Position numbers and translations under genes: made by a program
The notes under the pieces: generated by a model
Seen by the model: only the letters and a program-made list of their open reading frames with translations
What the model was told of the DNA's origin: nothing
The model's database searches: none
Shown here: positions 1 through 11,629 of the stretch, in pieces
How the letters are laid out: the number at the start of each line of letters is the position of its first letter
How positions within the stretch are numbered: position 1 is the stretch's first letter
Source: Kuschelorhynchus macadamiae
Taxonomy: Eukaryota > Arthropoda > Insecta > Coleoptera > Curculionidae
Direction of reading: 5' to 3'
Assembly: GCA_030620095.1 (NCBI GenBank)
Contig: JAUTXW010003820.1
Coordinates: 558,001-622,000, forward strand
Length of the DNA stretch: 64,000 bases

Positions 1-59
1 TAAGTGCGTTACTCAGAGAACTTGAGTTTTTTAAAACTCTAATTTCTTTCTGTTGTATA

Positions 60-1050
60 GTACAAAATTAATATTGCACCACTAAGCCTATCTAAAGAAG
101 ACCCATCCGGAGGGCTATATTTCCAAAACTGCTCGTCTTTGTTCAGAAGGTCAAAAAATACAACATTTAAAAAATTTGACAAATATCACTGAAGCCGGTT
201 TGTGTTAACGTTTGATTACCGGCTTAGCTTTTGTTTCTTTTAATTTTTTTTCGATTATGGCGTAGTTTTAAAAATACGATTTTTGTGTATCATTTTTTGA
301 GCCAGAAAAATTTCAGACTCCGACACTGCCATTATACCATCAATTCGACTGGACATAAGAATCTAGGAGCGGTATCAGTATCATAATTAAACACGTATCA
401 GTTTATCAAACGCACAGCGATGAATACAAAATGTTTGTCGTGGGCTCCAGGACTATATGGTTGAGAAAAAAAATCTGTTGGCTTGTTGAGAAAAAATATA
501 TTCAAATTTATTGGTTAAATGACTTTTCAAACTACTCATACTACTAAAAAGAAAGGCAAGGCCCCCTGCGATGCAATTTTAATTGTCAGTATACATTTGT
601 CTATAAAATTTTTTTAGATTAGTTTGTAGAATCACATTTTTTAGGGACCCTTTATAGTAACCGGTAAAAATATCTTTTATTTGTTTTTTTGTTAATAGAA
701 AAAATGCCCATCTGAAAGAAAAATGTGATAACGTTATCGTCTTCCTCATTTTGTTCCATAAAAGGTTTTTTGTTGCTATGCAATAGCCACTCTTTTCAGT
801 CATAAAAGATATAGACTTGTACGTGTCTCGATGGCCTAGAAAGAAAACAGGTGAGAAAATGAGTCGCATACATAAAAATTCAATAACAACAATATGCGTC
901 TCTGATTAAGGTAATTTAAGTAATTTAGACTTATTAGTTTATTTAATTAAATTAAATTAATTAAAAGTTTACACAAAAAAGAGAAAGATATTTGCTGCCC
1001 TATTCTTGAAATGAATACATTTCTTACGAAGCTTTCTCACAGGGATCGAG
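60..1050 (+). repeat. Unclassified dispersed repeat, copy A
   Basis: First of three copies in the window of a roughly 1-kb sequence; the others are at 2096-2860 and 5395-7550, in the same orientation. Shared blocks include the text around 80-240 (matched at 5420-5550 plus 6655-6720), the block 490-880 (matched at 2160-2540 and 7000-7400) and a terminal block near 970-1045. Short reverse-strand frames in the three copies look alike but are interrupted and lack recognisable domains, so I do not call a gene. Copy A lacks the insertion that splits copy C and so acts as an empty-site reference. Confidence 0.7.
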
Positions 1051-1059
1051 CAACTTGTT

Positions 1060-2004
1060 TCGAGTTTCAGTTGGGGCCATTTTACCGTTTGTTGCCATTT
1101 CTTCTAAAATTCGTTAATTGTAAGATATTTAATAGATATAGTACTCATGTGTAAGAATACATTCAGAAAAAATATACCTAGCGTCATCTACCTCTAAGAG
1201 CAGGTAACAAAGTTGACGCAGTGGTGAACTATGTTGTATTAAAACCTAAACAATTTTGCTTAAGATTGCGATGTAAGTTCATATTTTATTACAAGAAATC
1301 TAATTAGTGGTACCTACCTTTTACACATTTTTGTGCAAAAAAAAGTATGTAAACTAAGGATTCTGTAGTTTATAGGTCGAAAAGAGCTGTGTGTTATATA
1401 AAAACAGAGGTTGATACAAATGGTGCAATTGTTAAACTTATTTTTATATTTGTGGCCGTGAGGGGGCCAGAAATAGATCAGTGAGAAACCAGTTGTGGCC
1501 AAAACCATGAACTTGTATATATTAGGTTTTACTTAGATCACCTGAGCAGATACATTTTTTTTTGGTTTGTGTTGAAAAATAAAACTTCAAATTCTGTCCT
1601 TTTTGTTATCATATAACTTTTTTAATACAGTTTTTTTACCATTATGTTCGTTTTCTGCTTTAAATTTTTGTTTCTAGCAGAAGCTGCGGAATTTGATATG
1701 TTTGATAAGTCTTGTGCTGATAATGAGAGGAGTCTTTGCAAGCTGCTATGCATGCAATCAAGGAAGAAAATCTGATAGTTTGAACTGCCTGGAAGGCATT
1801 TAATGTTAATTTAAGCCTAAGCAAATTAACTCATGTACCAGAATTGACAGACCTGAAGGAATCCCACTCAAACATTAAATACGCTTTAATAAAACGAATC
1901 AATTGGAACAATGTGTTCTTTTTTTTGTATATATTTTTTTAAATTAAAATAATGTTAATAAAAATGTACATCACAATTTTTCAAAGGAAAATATAATACT
2001 TTTA

Positions 2005-2005
<1 letters not shown>
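1060..2005. other. Unannotated AT-rich sequence
   Basis: No coding, RNA or repeat structure could be supported here. Frames are short and of low complexity. Confidence 0.5.

Positions 2006-2095
<90 letters not shown>
2006..2095. repeat. (AT)n microsatellite, ~90 bp
   Basis: Uninterrupted AT dinucleotides. Repeat copy B begins directly after it, as if that copy were truncated at or inserted into the array. Confidence 0.97.
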
Positions 2096-2101
<6 letters not shown>

Positions 2102-2860
2102 ATAAACTATAAAAGTTTGATGAGTAAAAAAGCTAATGACAACAATAGGTAAAACAATATATTCCAATTTATTGGTTGAATCTCTTTTTAAACTACTCAA
2201 TCTACAAAAAAAAGGCAAGACCCATTGCGATGTAATTTTTAATTGTCAGTACACATTTGTCTATAAGATTTATTTAGATTAGTTTGTAGAATGACTTTTT
2301 TAAGGAATTTTTATAATGACCGGTAAGAATATGTTTTATTTGTTATTTTTTTAATAGAAAGGACGCCCATTTGAAAAAAAAATGAGGTAACGTTATCAAC
2401 GTCCTCATTTTGTTCCAATAAAGGTTTTTTTGTTGCTACACAATAGCCAATCTTTTCAGTCATAAAAAATGTAGACTTGTCGCGATTGCCTAGGAAGAAT
2501 ACACGGGGGGGAAATAAGACGCTTACATAAAAATTCAATACAAAAAAATGTGTATCTGATTAACGTAATTTGGCGCCGATCTATCAGTTTTTTTTATCCA
2601 TAGACAGTCCAGTTTCTTTCATAAGGTAATCACGAGTTACCCTCATGCTCAACCTAAATATAAACATATTTCTGGTTATAAAAATAAGATTAATTTTTGT
2701 AATATTCCAACAGCTTTAAGTGGAGAGTGGGTTTAAAAGCTTGCAGTTTAGAAAAAAAAAGAGAAAGATATTTGCTGACCTGTTCTTAAAACGAGTACAT
2801 TTTTCGTACGACGTGTTCTCAGTAGTTCTCACAGGGAACGGGCTTCCGTGAAAATCGCTA
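2096..2860 (+). repeat. Unclassified dispersed repeat, copy B (5'-truncated)
   Basis: Matches copy A from about 440 onward and copy C from about 6945 onward, including the shared stretch with the TGAGTAAAAAAGCTAATGAC word seen also near 6963. The left part of the family is absent and the copy starts at the (AT)n block. Confidence 0.7.
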
Positions 2861-2924
2861 TATTTATAAGACGTTCTTATTACAAGAATCTAATTCGACC
2901 AAATCCTACTTTGGCAATCCGGGC

Positions 2925-2995
2925 TCTCGCATGGATTAGAACACAGAACCTTTGCAATGTAATTGCAGAACCCTACCACTGAGTCACGAGACTCA
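2925..2995 (-). repeat. tRNA-like segment (tRNA pseudogene or SINE head)
   Basis: On the minus strand there is a box-A-like word (TGACTCAGTGGTAGG, plus 2972-2986) followed about 40 nt later by a box-B-like word (GTTCTAATCC, plus 2933-2942). The outer parts TCTCGT and GCGAGA can pair as an acceptor-like stem. The T arm does not pair well, so a functional tRNA is unlikely; a tRNA-derived SINE or pseudogene fits better. Confidence 0.45.
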
Positions 2996-3161
2996 AACAG
3001 TAAATTCAAACAAACTTGTTTATTCTCCGCCGAATGACGTACTTTAACCAATATTGCGTGCGGAAGACCGGGTTGCTATAGTGAAAACAGTCAGGTTGAA
3101 TGATTCGGCTTTTATAAGCTTCACTTGTATGTGACTAACTATGTAAGTAAACAAATTTAGG

Positions 3162-3400
3162 ACGTCGATTTTAACTTATTTCTAATTATCGTATCCATTT
3201 GAAAGTTTGAAATGTATGTAGTTTGGATGACAATACTATAATTAGGTACCATCGAGCTTATCAGATCAGTACCAAATGGTACGTCGATTTTAACCTACTT
3301 CTAATTATCGTATGGATTTTAAATTTTGTAAGTGCTGTAATTCGGCTGACAATACAATAATTTGTTACCTTCGAGCTGATCTGATAAGATCGATGGTACC
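3162..3400. repeat. Tandem duplication, period ~119 bp
   Basis: Two diverged copies starting with ACGTCGATTTTAAC at 3162 and 3281. Both continue through TTCTAATTATCGTAT and end in related GAGCTKATCWGAT text. Further GGTACCA words follow to about 3420. Confidence 0.75.
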
Positions 3401-3600
3401 AAATGATATTGATGGTACCAACTAGTATATTCCTCAAGGTTGGGCTCATTTAGTTTGTTTTTGCCAGTAATAAATTAAATATATTTTAAGGCTAAAAAGT
3501 ATTATAAATTATAGTTTAAAAAATAGAAAACACGCTTTTGTCAATAGCACACTAAAAAGTACAAAATAATGTAATTTATTTAAAATATTTTTGTACCATA

Positions 3601-3750
3601 TGCATTCTATCCTTGACAGTTCACTGACTATGCCAAAAAGCTAGGCCCTTTTTGATTAGGTTTTTTTGAAAAGCACGTACTTTTAATTAATTTCGACAAA
3701 AGGCCCCATGCTTTTTCGCACAGTTATCGAATTATCAAGGGTAGAATGCA
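3601..3750. mobile_element. MITE, 150 bp, near-complete inverted repeat
   Basis: The left arm begins TGCATTCTATCCTTGA (3601) and the right arm ends TCAAGGGTAGAATGCA (3750). The arms extend inward over about 55 bases through AAAAAGC and GGCCC-type words. There is no coding capacity. A diverged partial relative lies near 29330-29420. Confidence 0.7.
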
Positions 3751-3852
3751 AATATCGTAAAATATTTTAAGTAAATTACGTTATTTAGTACGTTTTATTA
3801 CTGATAAAATCGTCTTTTCCAGTTTTTCTAAAACTATAATTTATTTATGTTG

Positions 3853-5386
3853 TACAGGGTGTCCCACGCAAAAGTAACACATTTCGCGACTTAATAGCTC
3901 GAAAACGGAAAATGACATCGAAATGCGGTTTTCACCGAATGTGTTAGATTTGCCCCGAGTTTTTTCTTGTCAATGTTGCCAAATTTTCCCATTTATCCTA
4001 GGATCGCGTAGAAATACCTATTTTTTTGTGACTAAATGACTATTTTATTTTAAATGTGACATTTTTATGGTCTTGGATAGTTGGATAGATACATAGTTTG
4101 GGGATATTTATTTTAAATTCTTAGATTTTAAAATTAATTTTGTATTGAACCTAATTTCAAATTGCTTTATTGCTAAAAATATCGATTTTTTGGGACTAAA
4201 TTACTGTTTTATTTTAAATCGAACACCCTATATATTTTTAAGATGTTGGATAGAGTAACACTTCTTCTTTTCAAAAAAACATAGTTTTGGGGATATTTAT
4301 TTTAAGTTCTTAGATTTTAAAATTAACTTTGTAAACTCTTGCATAATAATTAACCTTCCTGTTTACATAAAATATTGCTTCGTCTGGCTTTATTAATTAC
4401 GCATTAGAAAATTGTCTCGTTAAATCTAGAATTGTTTCACATGTGTATCTAGTATCTTTGTTCGTAAGCCTGGGGAGAATTCGTTGAAATGCTTGAATTA
4501 TGTATGCCGTTAATAATCTTTAAAAGTCGCTCTACTTTTCGACGTCATCCATATCTATCCATTATTCGTAGTTATGCGACACAATAACTATCAAGTGTGC
4601 TTCGGATCAAAAGTATGTAGACGTCGTCGTCCTGTCGATCATTAAAGATAAGTTTGTTGTCAAATGCAGCTCAGATTATTAATTTCTTCAATTTTTCAAA
4701 TGTTTAATCAAATTGAAAAAGCATATTTAGTAATCACATATGCAGAATGAAATCAATAACAATATCCAGACGCAGATTTCGTACAGTACAGCAAAAAAAT
4801 CCCCCATCCAGAAAGTAGATTTTGTTATGGGTGCAACGGTTTAGAGGAAAAGGTTCTTTGGAGAGAATCAAGCGACGTGACAATCTACTAGGAAATTTGG
4901 AAGAACTTAAAAGTAACATAAGAAATGTTATAGAAATAATTCCACAGGAAATGTTTCAAAACTCATATGGAAATTTTCTCTATAGATTGACTAAGTGTGT
5001 GGAAGTTAATGGAGGTCACATACAACAATTGTTATAGTTTAGTTTTTATTTATCTTCACGAAAATAACTTTTTACCTTTTGTTATTTTACTAAATTGTAT
5101 TGGAGGATTAAAGATATTTGAAATTAGGTTCAAAGCAAGAATTTACAAAGTTAATTTTAAAATCAAAGAACTTAAAATAAATATCCCCAAACTATGTATT
5201 TTTGAAAAGAAGAAGTGTCAGGCTATACAAGACTATATAAACATATAGGGTGTCCCATTTAAAATAAAGCAGTAATTTAGTTCCAAAAAAATTGGTATTT
5301 GTAACGTTGACCGCATTTCGATATCATTTTTCGTTTTCGAGCTATTAAGTCGCGACATGTGTTACTTTTCCGTGGGACACCCTGTA
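3853..5386 (+). mobile_element. Deleted mariner-type transposon
   Basis: Both ends carry the same inverted terminus (CAGGGTGTCCCACG followed by AAAAGTAACAC) next to TA dinucleotides at 3853-3854 and 5385-5386. Similarity extends well inside: the right arm (about 5110-5384) matches the left side, where a roughly 170-bp block is present twice (4020-4140 and 4190-4335). The interior keeps only the end of a transposase gene, so the element is non-autonomous. Confidence 0.8.
4822..5037 (+). pseudogene. Mariner-type transposase, C-terminal remnant
   Basis: The 71-codon frame ends in a tail typical of mariner-family transposases: a helix-rich stretch, then a C-V-E-V-N-G-G-H-I-Q-Q-L-L-like terminus. 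None of the catalytic aspartates is present because the interior of the element is deleted. The apparent start is simply the first in-frame ATG within the remnant. Family assignment rests on the tail motif and on the terminal inverted repeats around it. Confidence 0.6.
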
Positions 5387-5552
5387 TAATACAAAATCAG
5401 TATTTTATTTATTTGTTGTACCACTAAGCTTCTCTAAAGAAGATTCCTTCAAAATGCCATATTTCCAAAACGGCTCGTACGGTTCAGATGTGCCAATGGT
5501 GTCTTTTGCTCAGGAGGTCAAAAAATACAACATTTAAAAAATTTGGCAAGGG

Positions 5553-6650
5553 ACCCCGCACAATCCTTATAGGAAATCGCTTTTAGTCAATTTTCCTGAA
5601 AATTTATTATGTTGCAGTTCTCGATATCCTGATCAAAAGCTTTCATAGGCACAACTCACTCCTGCGGCTAGTTTTCGATATACAGGGTGCCAAAGTTGGA
5701 ATTTTTTAAATACTTAATACGCGTGCAAATAAGTCAGTTGCTTAAAATATCTGAGATTAGAGATTAGTATAGGTATTAATAAAAAAAAACTCATACAGGG
5801 TTTAACTGTTTTCCACATTGCGGTCTTTATTGTTACATATTCCAATTTTTACAAAAACTTCAATTAAGCTAAAACAAATAGCAAGATTTGAGTACTTTAA
5901 AGATTAAGGAATTGTCTGGAATAGATTTGTAAATAGCTGACATTAGCATGGACACTAATTTTAATACACATTTTGTATTGCAGGAATATTTAAGTAGCCG
6001 GTAAAAGTGACATATCTTTTATTATTTACCTTTCCATGTTTTTATTTTTTTTTTGATAATTAAAATGTGTCACTTTTACAAGCTACCTACTTAAATATCC
6101 TTGCAGTAAACCTAAGAGGTCTAGACTGATGAATGATGAATAGGTTACAAAACCGATATTAAAATTCATGGTCGCGGTAATGTGAGATATTTACAAATCT
6201 TTTCGATACAATTCTTTAATCTCTATTTAATTTTAATAAACATGTTAAAAAATTAGCCAAATCTGACTGTTTGTTTCATCTTGATAGAACTTTTTGTAAA
6301 GTTGGAATTTTAGTGTTTCAGGTGTGGTCAAATATGAAACAAAAATGACCGCAATGTGCAAAACAGTTACACGCTGTATAAGTTTATTTTTACTAATACA
6401 TACAGTAACTTCTAATCTCAGATATTCTAAGTTACTGACTTATTTAAACGCGTATTAAGCATTTATAAATAAAAAAATAAAAAAATAAGTAATAGGCAAA
6501 ATTTCAACTTTGACATCCTGTATATCGCTAACCAGCCGCATGATTGAGTTGTGCCCATGAAAGCTTTTGATCAGGAGGTTGAAACCTACGACCTAACACA
6601 TTTTCAGGAAAATTTATTGAAAGCCATTTCCCGTAAGGATTTTGCGGGGT
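5553..6650. mobile_element. Non-autonomous TIR element, ~1.1 kb
   Basis: Begins ACCCCGCACAATCC and ends GGATTTTGCGGGGT. The inverted arms are similar over about 200-240 bp (5553-5770 against 6400-6650), including the TTTTCCTGAAAATTTATT-type block and the ACAACTCA/TGAGTTGT block. The arms carry internal words resembling mariner ends (ACAGGGTGCCAAAG; ACATCCTGTA). No transposase frame is present. The superfamily is uncertain. Confidence 0.7.
5979..6105. mobile_element. Nested palindromic MITE, 127 bp
   Basis: Arms TGCAGGAATATTTAAGTAG and CTACTTAAATATCCTTGCA continue inward through the AAAAGTGACA/TGTCACTTTT pairing. It sits inside the element at 5553-6650, so it is probably a later insertion, or else the hairpin core of that element. 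Confidence 0.6.
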
Positions 6651-7744
6651 TATTTCAGTGAAGCCGGTTTGTGTTAAGGTTTCCCGGCTTAGCTTTTCTT
6701 TCTTCTTTTATTTATTTTTTTTTTTCGATTATGGCGTGGAGAGTAATTTTACAAATGGAAGTATTTATGCGTATCATTTTGTGAGTCACAAAAATTACAG
6801 CCTCCAGGGCCAAAGTGACTTAGTCCAACACTGCAGATTGAACTAGGCGTAAAAATCTAGGAGTGGTATCAACATATCATAATTAAACATCTATCAATTT
6901 ATCAAACGCATCGCGATGAATACAAAATCTTGGTCGTGGACTCCAGGACTATAAAAGTTTCATGAGTAAAAAAGCTAATGACAAAAATAAGTAAAACAAT
7001 ATATTCCAATTTATTGGTTGAATTACATTTCACACTACTCATTCTCCTAAAAAGAAAGGCAGGCCCACTGCGATGGAATTTTAATTGTCAGTATACATTT
7101 GTCTACAATATTTTTTTAGATTAGTTTGCAGAGAATTACATTTTTTAGAGAACCGGTAAAAACATCTTTTATTCGTCTATTCCCTTAACAGAAAACACAC
7201 CCATCTAAAAGAAAAATGTGATAACGTTATCGTCGTCCTCATTGTGTTCCATAAAAGGTTTTTTGTTGCTATGCAATAGCCAATCTTATAAGCCATAAAA
7301 AATGTAAAACTGTACATGTCGCGATGGTCTAGAAAGAATACACGTGGGGAAATCAGACGCTTACATAAGAGATCAATAGGAACAAATATGCGTCTCTGAT
7401 TAAAGTAATTTAGCGCTGATCTATTTTTTTTATTCATTGGCAGACCACGAAGGTAATACCCTAAATACTAGGGTACCGTGATTGCTTAAGTGAAGAGACG
7501 GTTTAAATACTTGCAGTTTAGGAAATAATAGAAAAATATTTGCTGGTAGCAATTTCCATTATAGAGCGATCAAAGTGAGATTTCCGTGGTATTTGTATTT
7601 CGAAACGGTAAAGGGATGCATACTGGTCGATGATTATGTCTCCCTGAGAGGCATGGCTAAAGAATACATAAAGATACTATCATCGGATTAGACTGAGTCC
7701 TACAAAAAACCAGGGTCTTACTTTAGCAATATTTTTACTACTAC

Positions 7745-7975
7745 TGTTTTTCGGTTCATAGCGTTCTCCGACGTCTTTTGATGCCTAATATCTACCTCTC
7801 TCTGTCGTTTCTTTGGTCTTCTTGTAGTCCTCTCTCATTTCTGTATCTATGCCCTCTGTCCAATTTTTTCTCGGTCTTCCTCGTTTTCTCCTTTCTACTG
7901 CTCACCGTTTTAGAAGTTGTCTGGGTAGTTTTCCTTTACCCATTCTTCAGATATGTCCGAACCAATGTGTGTGTT
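7745..7975 (-). pseudogene. LINE reverse-transcriptase C-terminal tail, fragment
   Basis: Read on the minus strand in one frame with stops, the segment shows a G-H-I-x-R-M-G-K-G-K-L-P-R-Q-L-L core, then R-R-K-R-G-R-P-R-K-N-W and E-G-I-D-T-E-M. This is the basic tail found after the reverse-transcriptase domain of several LINE clades. No RT catalytic motif is present, so it is a 3' end fragment. Frameshifts and two internal stops make it non-functional. Confidence 0.5.
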
Positions 7976-7989
7976 AGTCCATATAAAAA

Positions 7990-8768
7990 AATATAAACTT
8001 TTAACATTCTAATTCGCATAGCAAAAAGGTATTCATACCAGGCATAGTAACTGTTTTATAAATTAGTATTATAAAGATGTTGCGAATTTAGACCTAGTTA
8101 TAGATTTGTTAAGTTTTAGGTGAATTTATTTTTATTATTTGCTATTTTAATGAAGTAGACTTACGTTAATTTTCATCCATGTAACGATTATGCGATAGTG
8201 TCAAAAATCCTTTTTGAATGTTCTGTTAGGTTTAATTCTTTTCACCCTGTAGAATTTATATTATTCTACAATTTTCTAGATCATTCCCTCCTTTTCTAAA
8301 GGCTATAGGTATAAGCGAGCCGCGAGGTAACATTTTGATTCAGTTTAATTGGGATTTCGAAGTGTTTACAATTTGTCAGTGACAGGTTTTAGGTCACTTT
8401 AGTTACCATTGTTAGCTATAACCAGTCTTTACCTGTAAGCTGTGCTCTAAACAAAAGTGCATTCAGAAACTACGTGTTTGGTTACCGGCCAATTCGGAAC
8501 AACGTTATGAAAACCCTAAATTGTGATTTTTTTATACGGTACCTCAAATTTATATCAAATATATAAATAGTATCAAAAATGACATTTTTAAAATTGAAAA
8601 AATTACAGCATGTCACATGTTTCCTGTGTCACCTGGTATTGGCAAATGTGGCTCAAAACGCAACATCTGCATTTTTAAAAATAATAAAGTTAGCGAGAAA
8701 ATGAAAACCCGTTTGGAGAAAAACCAAATAAAAACTTTTAAATTTAAATTCCTTTTTACAGCTACTGC
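7990..8768. other. Unannotated AT-rich sequence
   Basis: No gene, RNA or repeat could be supported. Confidence 0.5.
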
Positions 8769-9132
8769 TATAGGGTGTTGAAATATACCTACATGATCTT
8801 TAAGATCGCTAGGTTTTTAACTAAACATAACATATTTTTTGCACATTCTGTATATTTTCTGTGTAGTAGAGACCCTCTAGATTAAAAAAAATAATAATTA
8901 AGGAAAATTTTATATCAAAAGGCTAATAAAAACTTGCAACTTAATATGTAAGAAAAATCAAATAAAACACAATCTATACCAAAAATACTTTTAAAAAAAA
9001 CATTTCTAATTGCTTTTTAAAATTTCAACAATGATTAAGCTGATCTCGCAATTAGAACTGAAAAATCGTTTTTGCAAATTTTCGGAACAAATAAAATACT
9101 GGAAATTTTGCAGTCTTGTTTAACACCCTGTA
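8769..9132. mobile_element. Possible short mariner-derived MITE
   Basis: The left end reads TATAGGGTGTTGAAA and the right end reads TTTAACACCCTGTA, an imperfect inverted pair of about 14 bases with TA at each end. Nothing else in the interior is symmetrical, so chance or decay cannot be excluded. Confidence 0.35.
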
Positions 9133-9139
9133 TAAATAA

Positions 9140-10735
9140 CATTTTAGTGTAAGTAAAATTAATGAGCATTATGTTATTTTTAACTTCAGATTTGACGTTT
9201 TTCTATGAATCACCTTTCCATACGAATAACCTTAGAGGAAGAATAAAAATAGAGTTCACTATTTACATATTTAGCCACTGCCAAGATTACGTCACAGTAT
9301 AAGGTCGATCGTACGACGATGCCAAGCCTAGCCAGGAATACCAATGTTTATACCAATTTATATTACGGTGAATATATTTAAACATGATGCAATAAAATTT
9401 TCATAGAAAGAATAGTAATGTATTTCCAGTATTAGTTTCTGGGCAGTATAAAGAAATTACTTTTATTGCAAAATAGTAAAATACAAACTAAAATACCCAA
9501 AGTCTCAGATCAGATTTCACCAGTAACAAGAGTTTTAGTTAGCTGTGGCAAACCCGATCGACAACTCCACGTATTAGACCATCCCACTTTCATTGACAAG
9601 GGATCCTTATAGTAAAAAAGTATAATAGTCTACAGTAACAGGGTCACGTGACCGGCGTGACTTAAAAACCAATGGCGAGTCGTGGAACTACAATAAATTA
9701 AACATTAAAGAAATTAATTCGCTAAAAAATATTTTATTAGATACCATGCTTTTCTTACCATCACTACTGCATATGTTTTAATATATTATTGTGTATTTGT
9801 TGATATGGCTCAAATCTTCTAATTATATGTTGCCTTACTTCAAGAAGCAGGGTTCTAAAGGTGCGGTGACATTAGAAAAATATTAATTTTTTTAAATATT
9901 TAATACATAAGTTTTATTTACTTTATCTTGAACGTTGCGAAACTAGGAGCTTTAGTTGACCTAACTATGGTGCGGCAATATGAGTCTGTAAAAAAATGGC
10001 CGTTTAAGTTTGGTATTTTCTTTTAATCACTAAGTAAACAGCAAGATATCCTTTTCCAGGAGACATGTCTAATGGAAGATACCTTATTAACTTATTTTGC
10101 GTCACATGACGTATTGACCAATCCGGTTCAGTATAATAGAACGTTTATTTCGTCGGGGGTCATGTGAGAATCTTCAGAAGCAAAATGATACAAATAAGAC
10201 TCTGAGGTGATTTTTTTGCCCATTACAATAGTTTTTCCTATCAGAGAATTAAAATAATTATAGAATATACCTATACTATATTAAAATAGTCGAAGGGCGT
10301 CTCACGCTCAAAAAAACGTACTACGATTTCGAAAATCACCAGATTTTGGATGAAATCTGGGGAAATAATAAAGTTTCAGATGATTTTGCGCCTTTTTTTA
10401 ATTTTCGCTTGAGTTGGGCCAATTTTTTATTTAAGTGTTGTCAAGTAAAGGAATTTAAATGGTGATTCTTTGGGTATTAAAAGTAAAAATATGTTCGTAA
10501 ACATGTTCTAAACTGGTTAGAATTTAAGATTTAGGATATTGAAAATTTAAAAATTCTTTTATTTTTTAAATTTTAGCTATTAACATGGAAAAACAATATG
10601 ACAATTGGCTATTCTATTCGTATATAATAGCGCTCGCTTTTTTAATAGTAAGTATTCTACTTACAAAAAAACATGTTTTCTCAGTTCCGCCGGTTAGTCT
10701 GTATGTCTGTCCGCGACCAAGCTCAAAAACTGCTT
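9140..10735. other. Unannotated sequence with two CCAAT/E-box clusters
   Basis: No gene is supported. Two related short clusters were seen: GGTCACGTGACC with ACCAATGG at about 9645-9675, and GTCACATGACGT with GACCAATCCGG at about 10100-10127. They could be promoter relics inside old repeats. Confidence 0.4.
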
Positions 10736-10739
10736 GTCC

Positions 10740-11625
10740 TATTTACTTCAAGTTTTGGTTAAAAATTAAAGGTCATATGATGATGGTAACATTTTGGTAA
10801 AAATCCAATATTGCTGAACAAAATGGCGGTTTATTGAAATGTTAAAAAAAATATTACTAAGAAACTGCTTATCCATGTTATCCATATTTTGCAGAAAAAT
10901 TAGGTTTGACATGACCATCAACTGATAAGTTTTACTACAAATCCAAAATGGCGGCCTAATAAAATAATGTGTGTCAATGCAGAAAACTACTACATCGATT
11001 ATGTTCAAATTTTGCTCAAAAATCAAATATTATTTAGGGATAAACTGGTAAAAATGTTGAGACAAATTCAAAATGAGGGAGCAAGTACCCCCAGATTCCT
11101 ACTTTCTTTCAGCCAAATCTAAACAAATTTTAAAATTCCAACGCCATGTTGGCCTTACAATCTTGAATTTTTAAAATGTTGACAAAAATTCATAACGTGC
11201 AGTCTTAGATACCCCTAAATGTCGAATTTTAATCAAATCTGCAAACATTTTTAAATTAGTCTGCTATAGTGATAGTGCCATTTTTGATTCTCAAATATTG
11301 ACTAAAATTTCATAACTTTTATTCACAAATGTTAAAATCATCCGCCCGACCTGTTGACATTGTCATTTTGACACCGCTATTTTGGATTTTTAAATGCTGA
11401 CACTTTTAAATTTTCCTCGGCACTGATTTTCAGTTTTGGCTACACAAGTAACAAAATTCGTCGGCCGTATTGACGCCGCCATTTTGGATTTCTAAACATT
11501 GACTAAAAAAAATCGGATTTTTTATATCCGAAAGTGTATGCAAGGCAAATTTGAAAATAATCGGTAATGGAAGTGCTGAAAAATCCATTACAAGATTTGA
11601 ACCAGACATACAAACATACAATCAG
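10740..11625. repeat. Degenerate tandem-repeat field
   Basis: Diverged units of roughly 90-130 bp recur, marked by AAAATGGCGGY or its complement RCCGCCATTTTGGAT, TTGACTAAAATT and ACAAATTYAAAAT words (for example near 10820, 10947, 11270, 11380, 11470). The field ends in CAGACATACAAACATACAATCAGACG-type text that runs to about 11625. This looks like an old minisatellite or the internal repeats of a transposon. Confidence 0.55.
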
Positions 11626-11629
11626 ACGA

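Larger units (their letters stand above)
5395..7550 (+). repeat. Unclassified dispersed repeat, copy C (split by an insertion)
   Basis: 5395-5550 and 6655-7550 match copy A when the element at 5553-6650 is removed. The junction text before (AACATTTAAAAAATTTG) and after (GTGAAGCCGGTTTGTGTTAA) is adjacent in copy A. Confidence 0.75.

Noticed and set aside
579..869. Similar minus-strand frames at 579-869, 2311-2538 and 7177-7437 as a possible gene family
   Set aside because: The similarity follows the repeat itself. Frames are disrupted at different places and show no domain, so the repeat is annotated instead.
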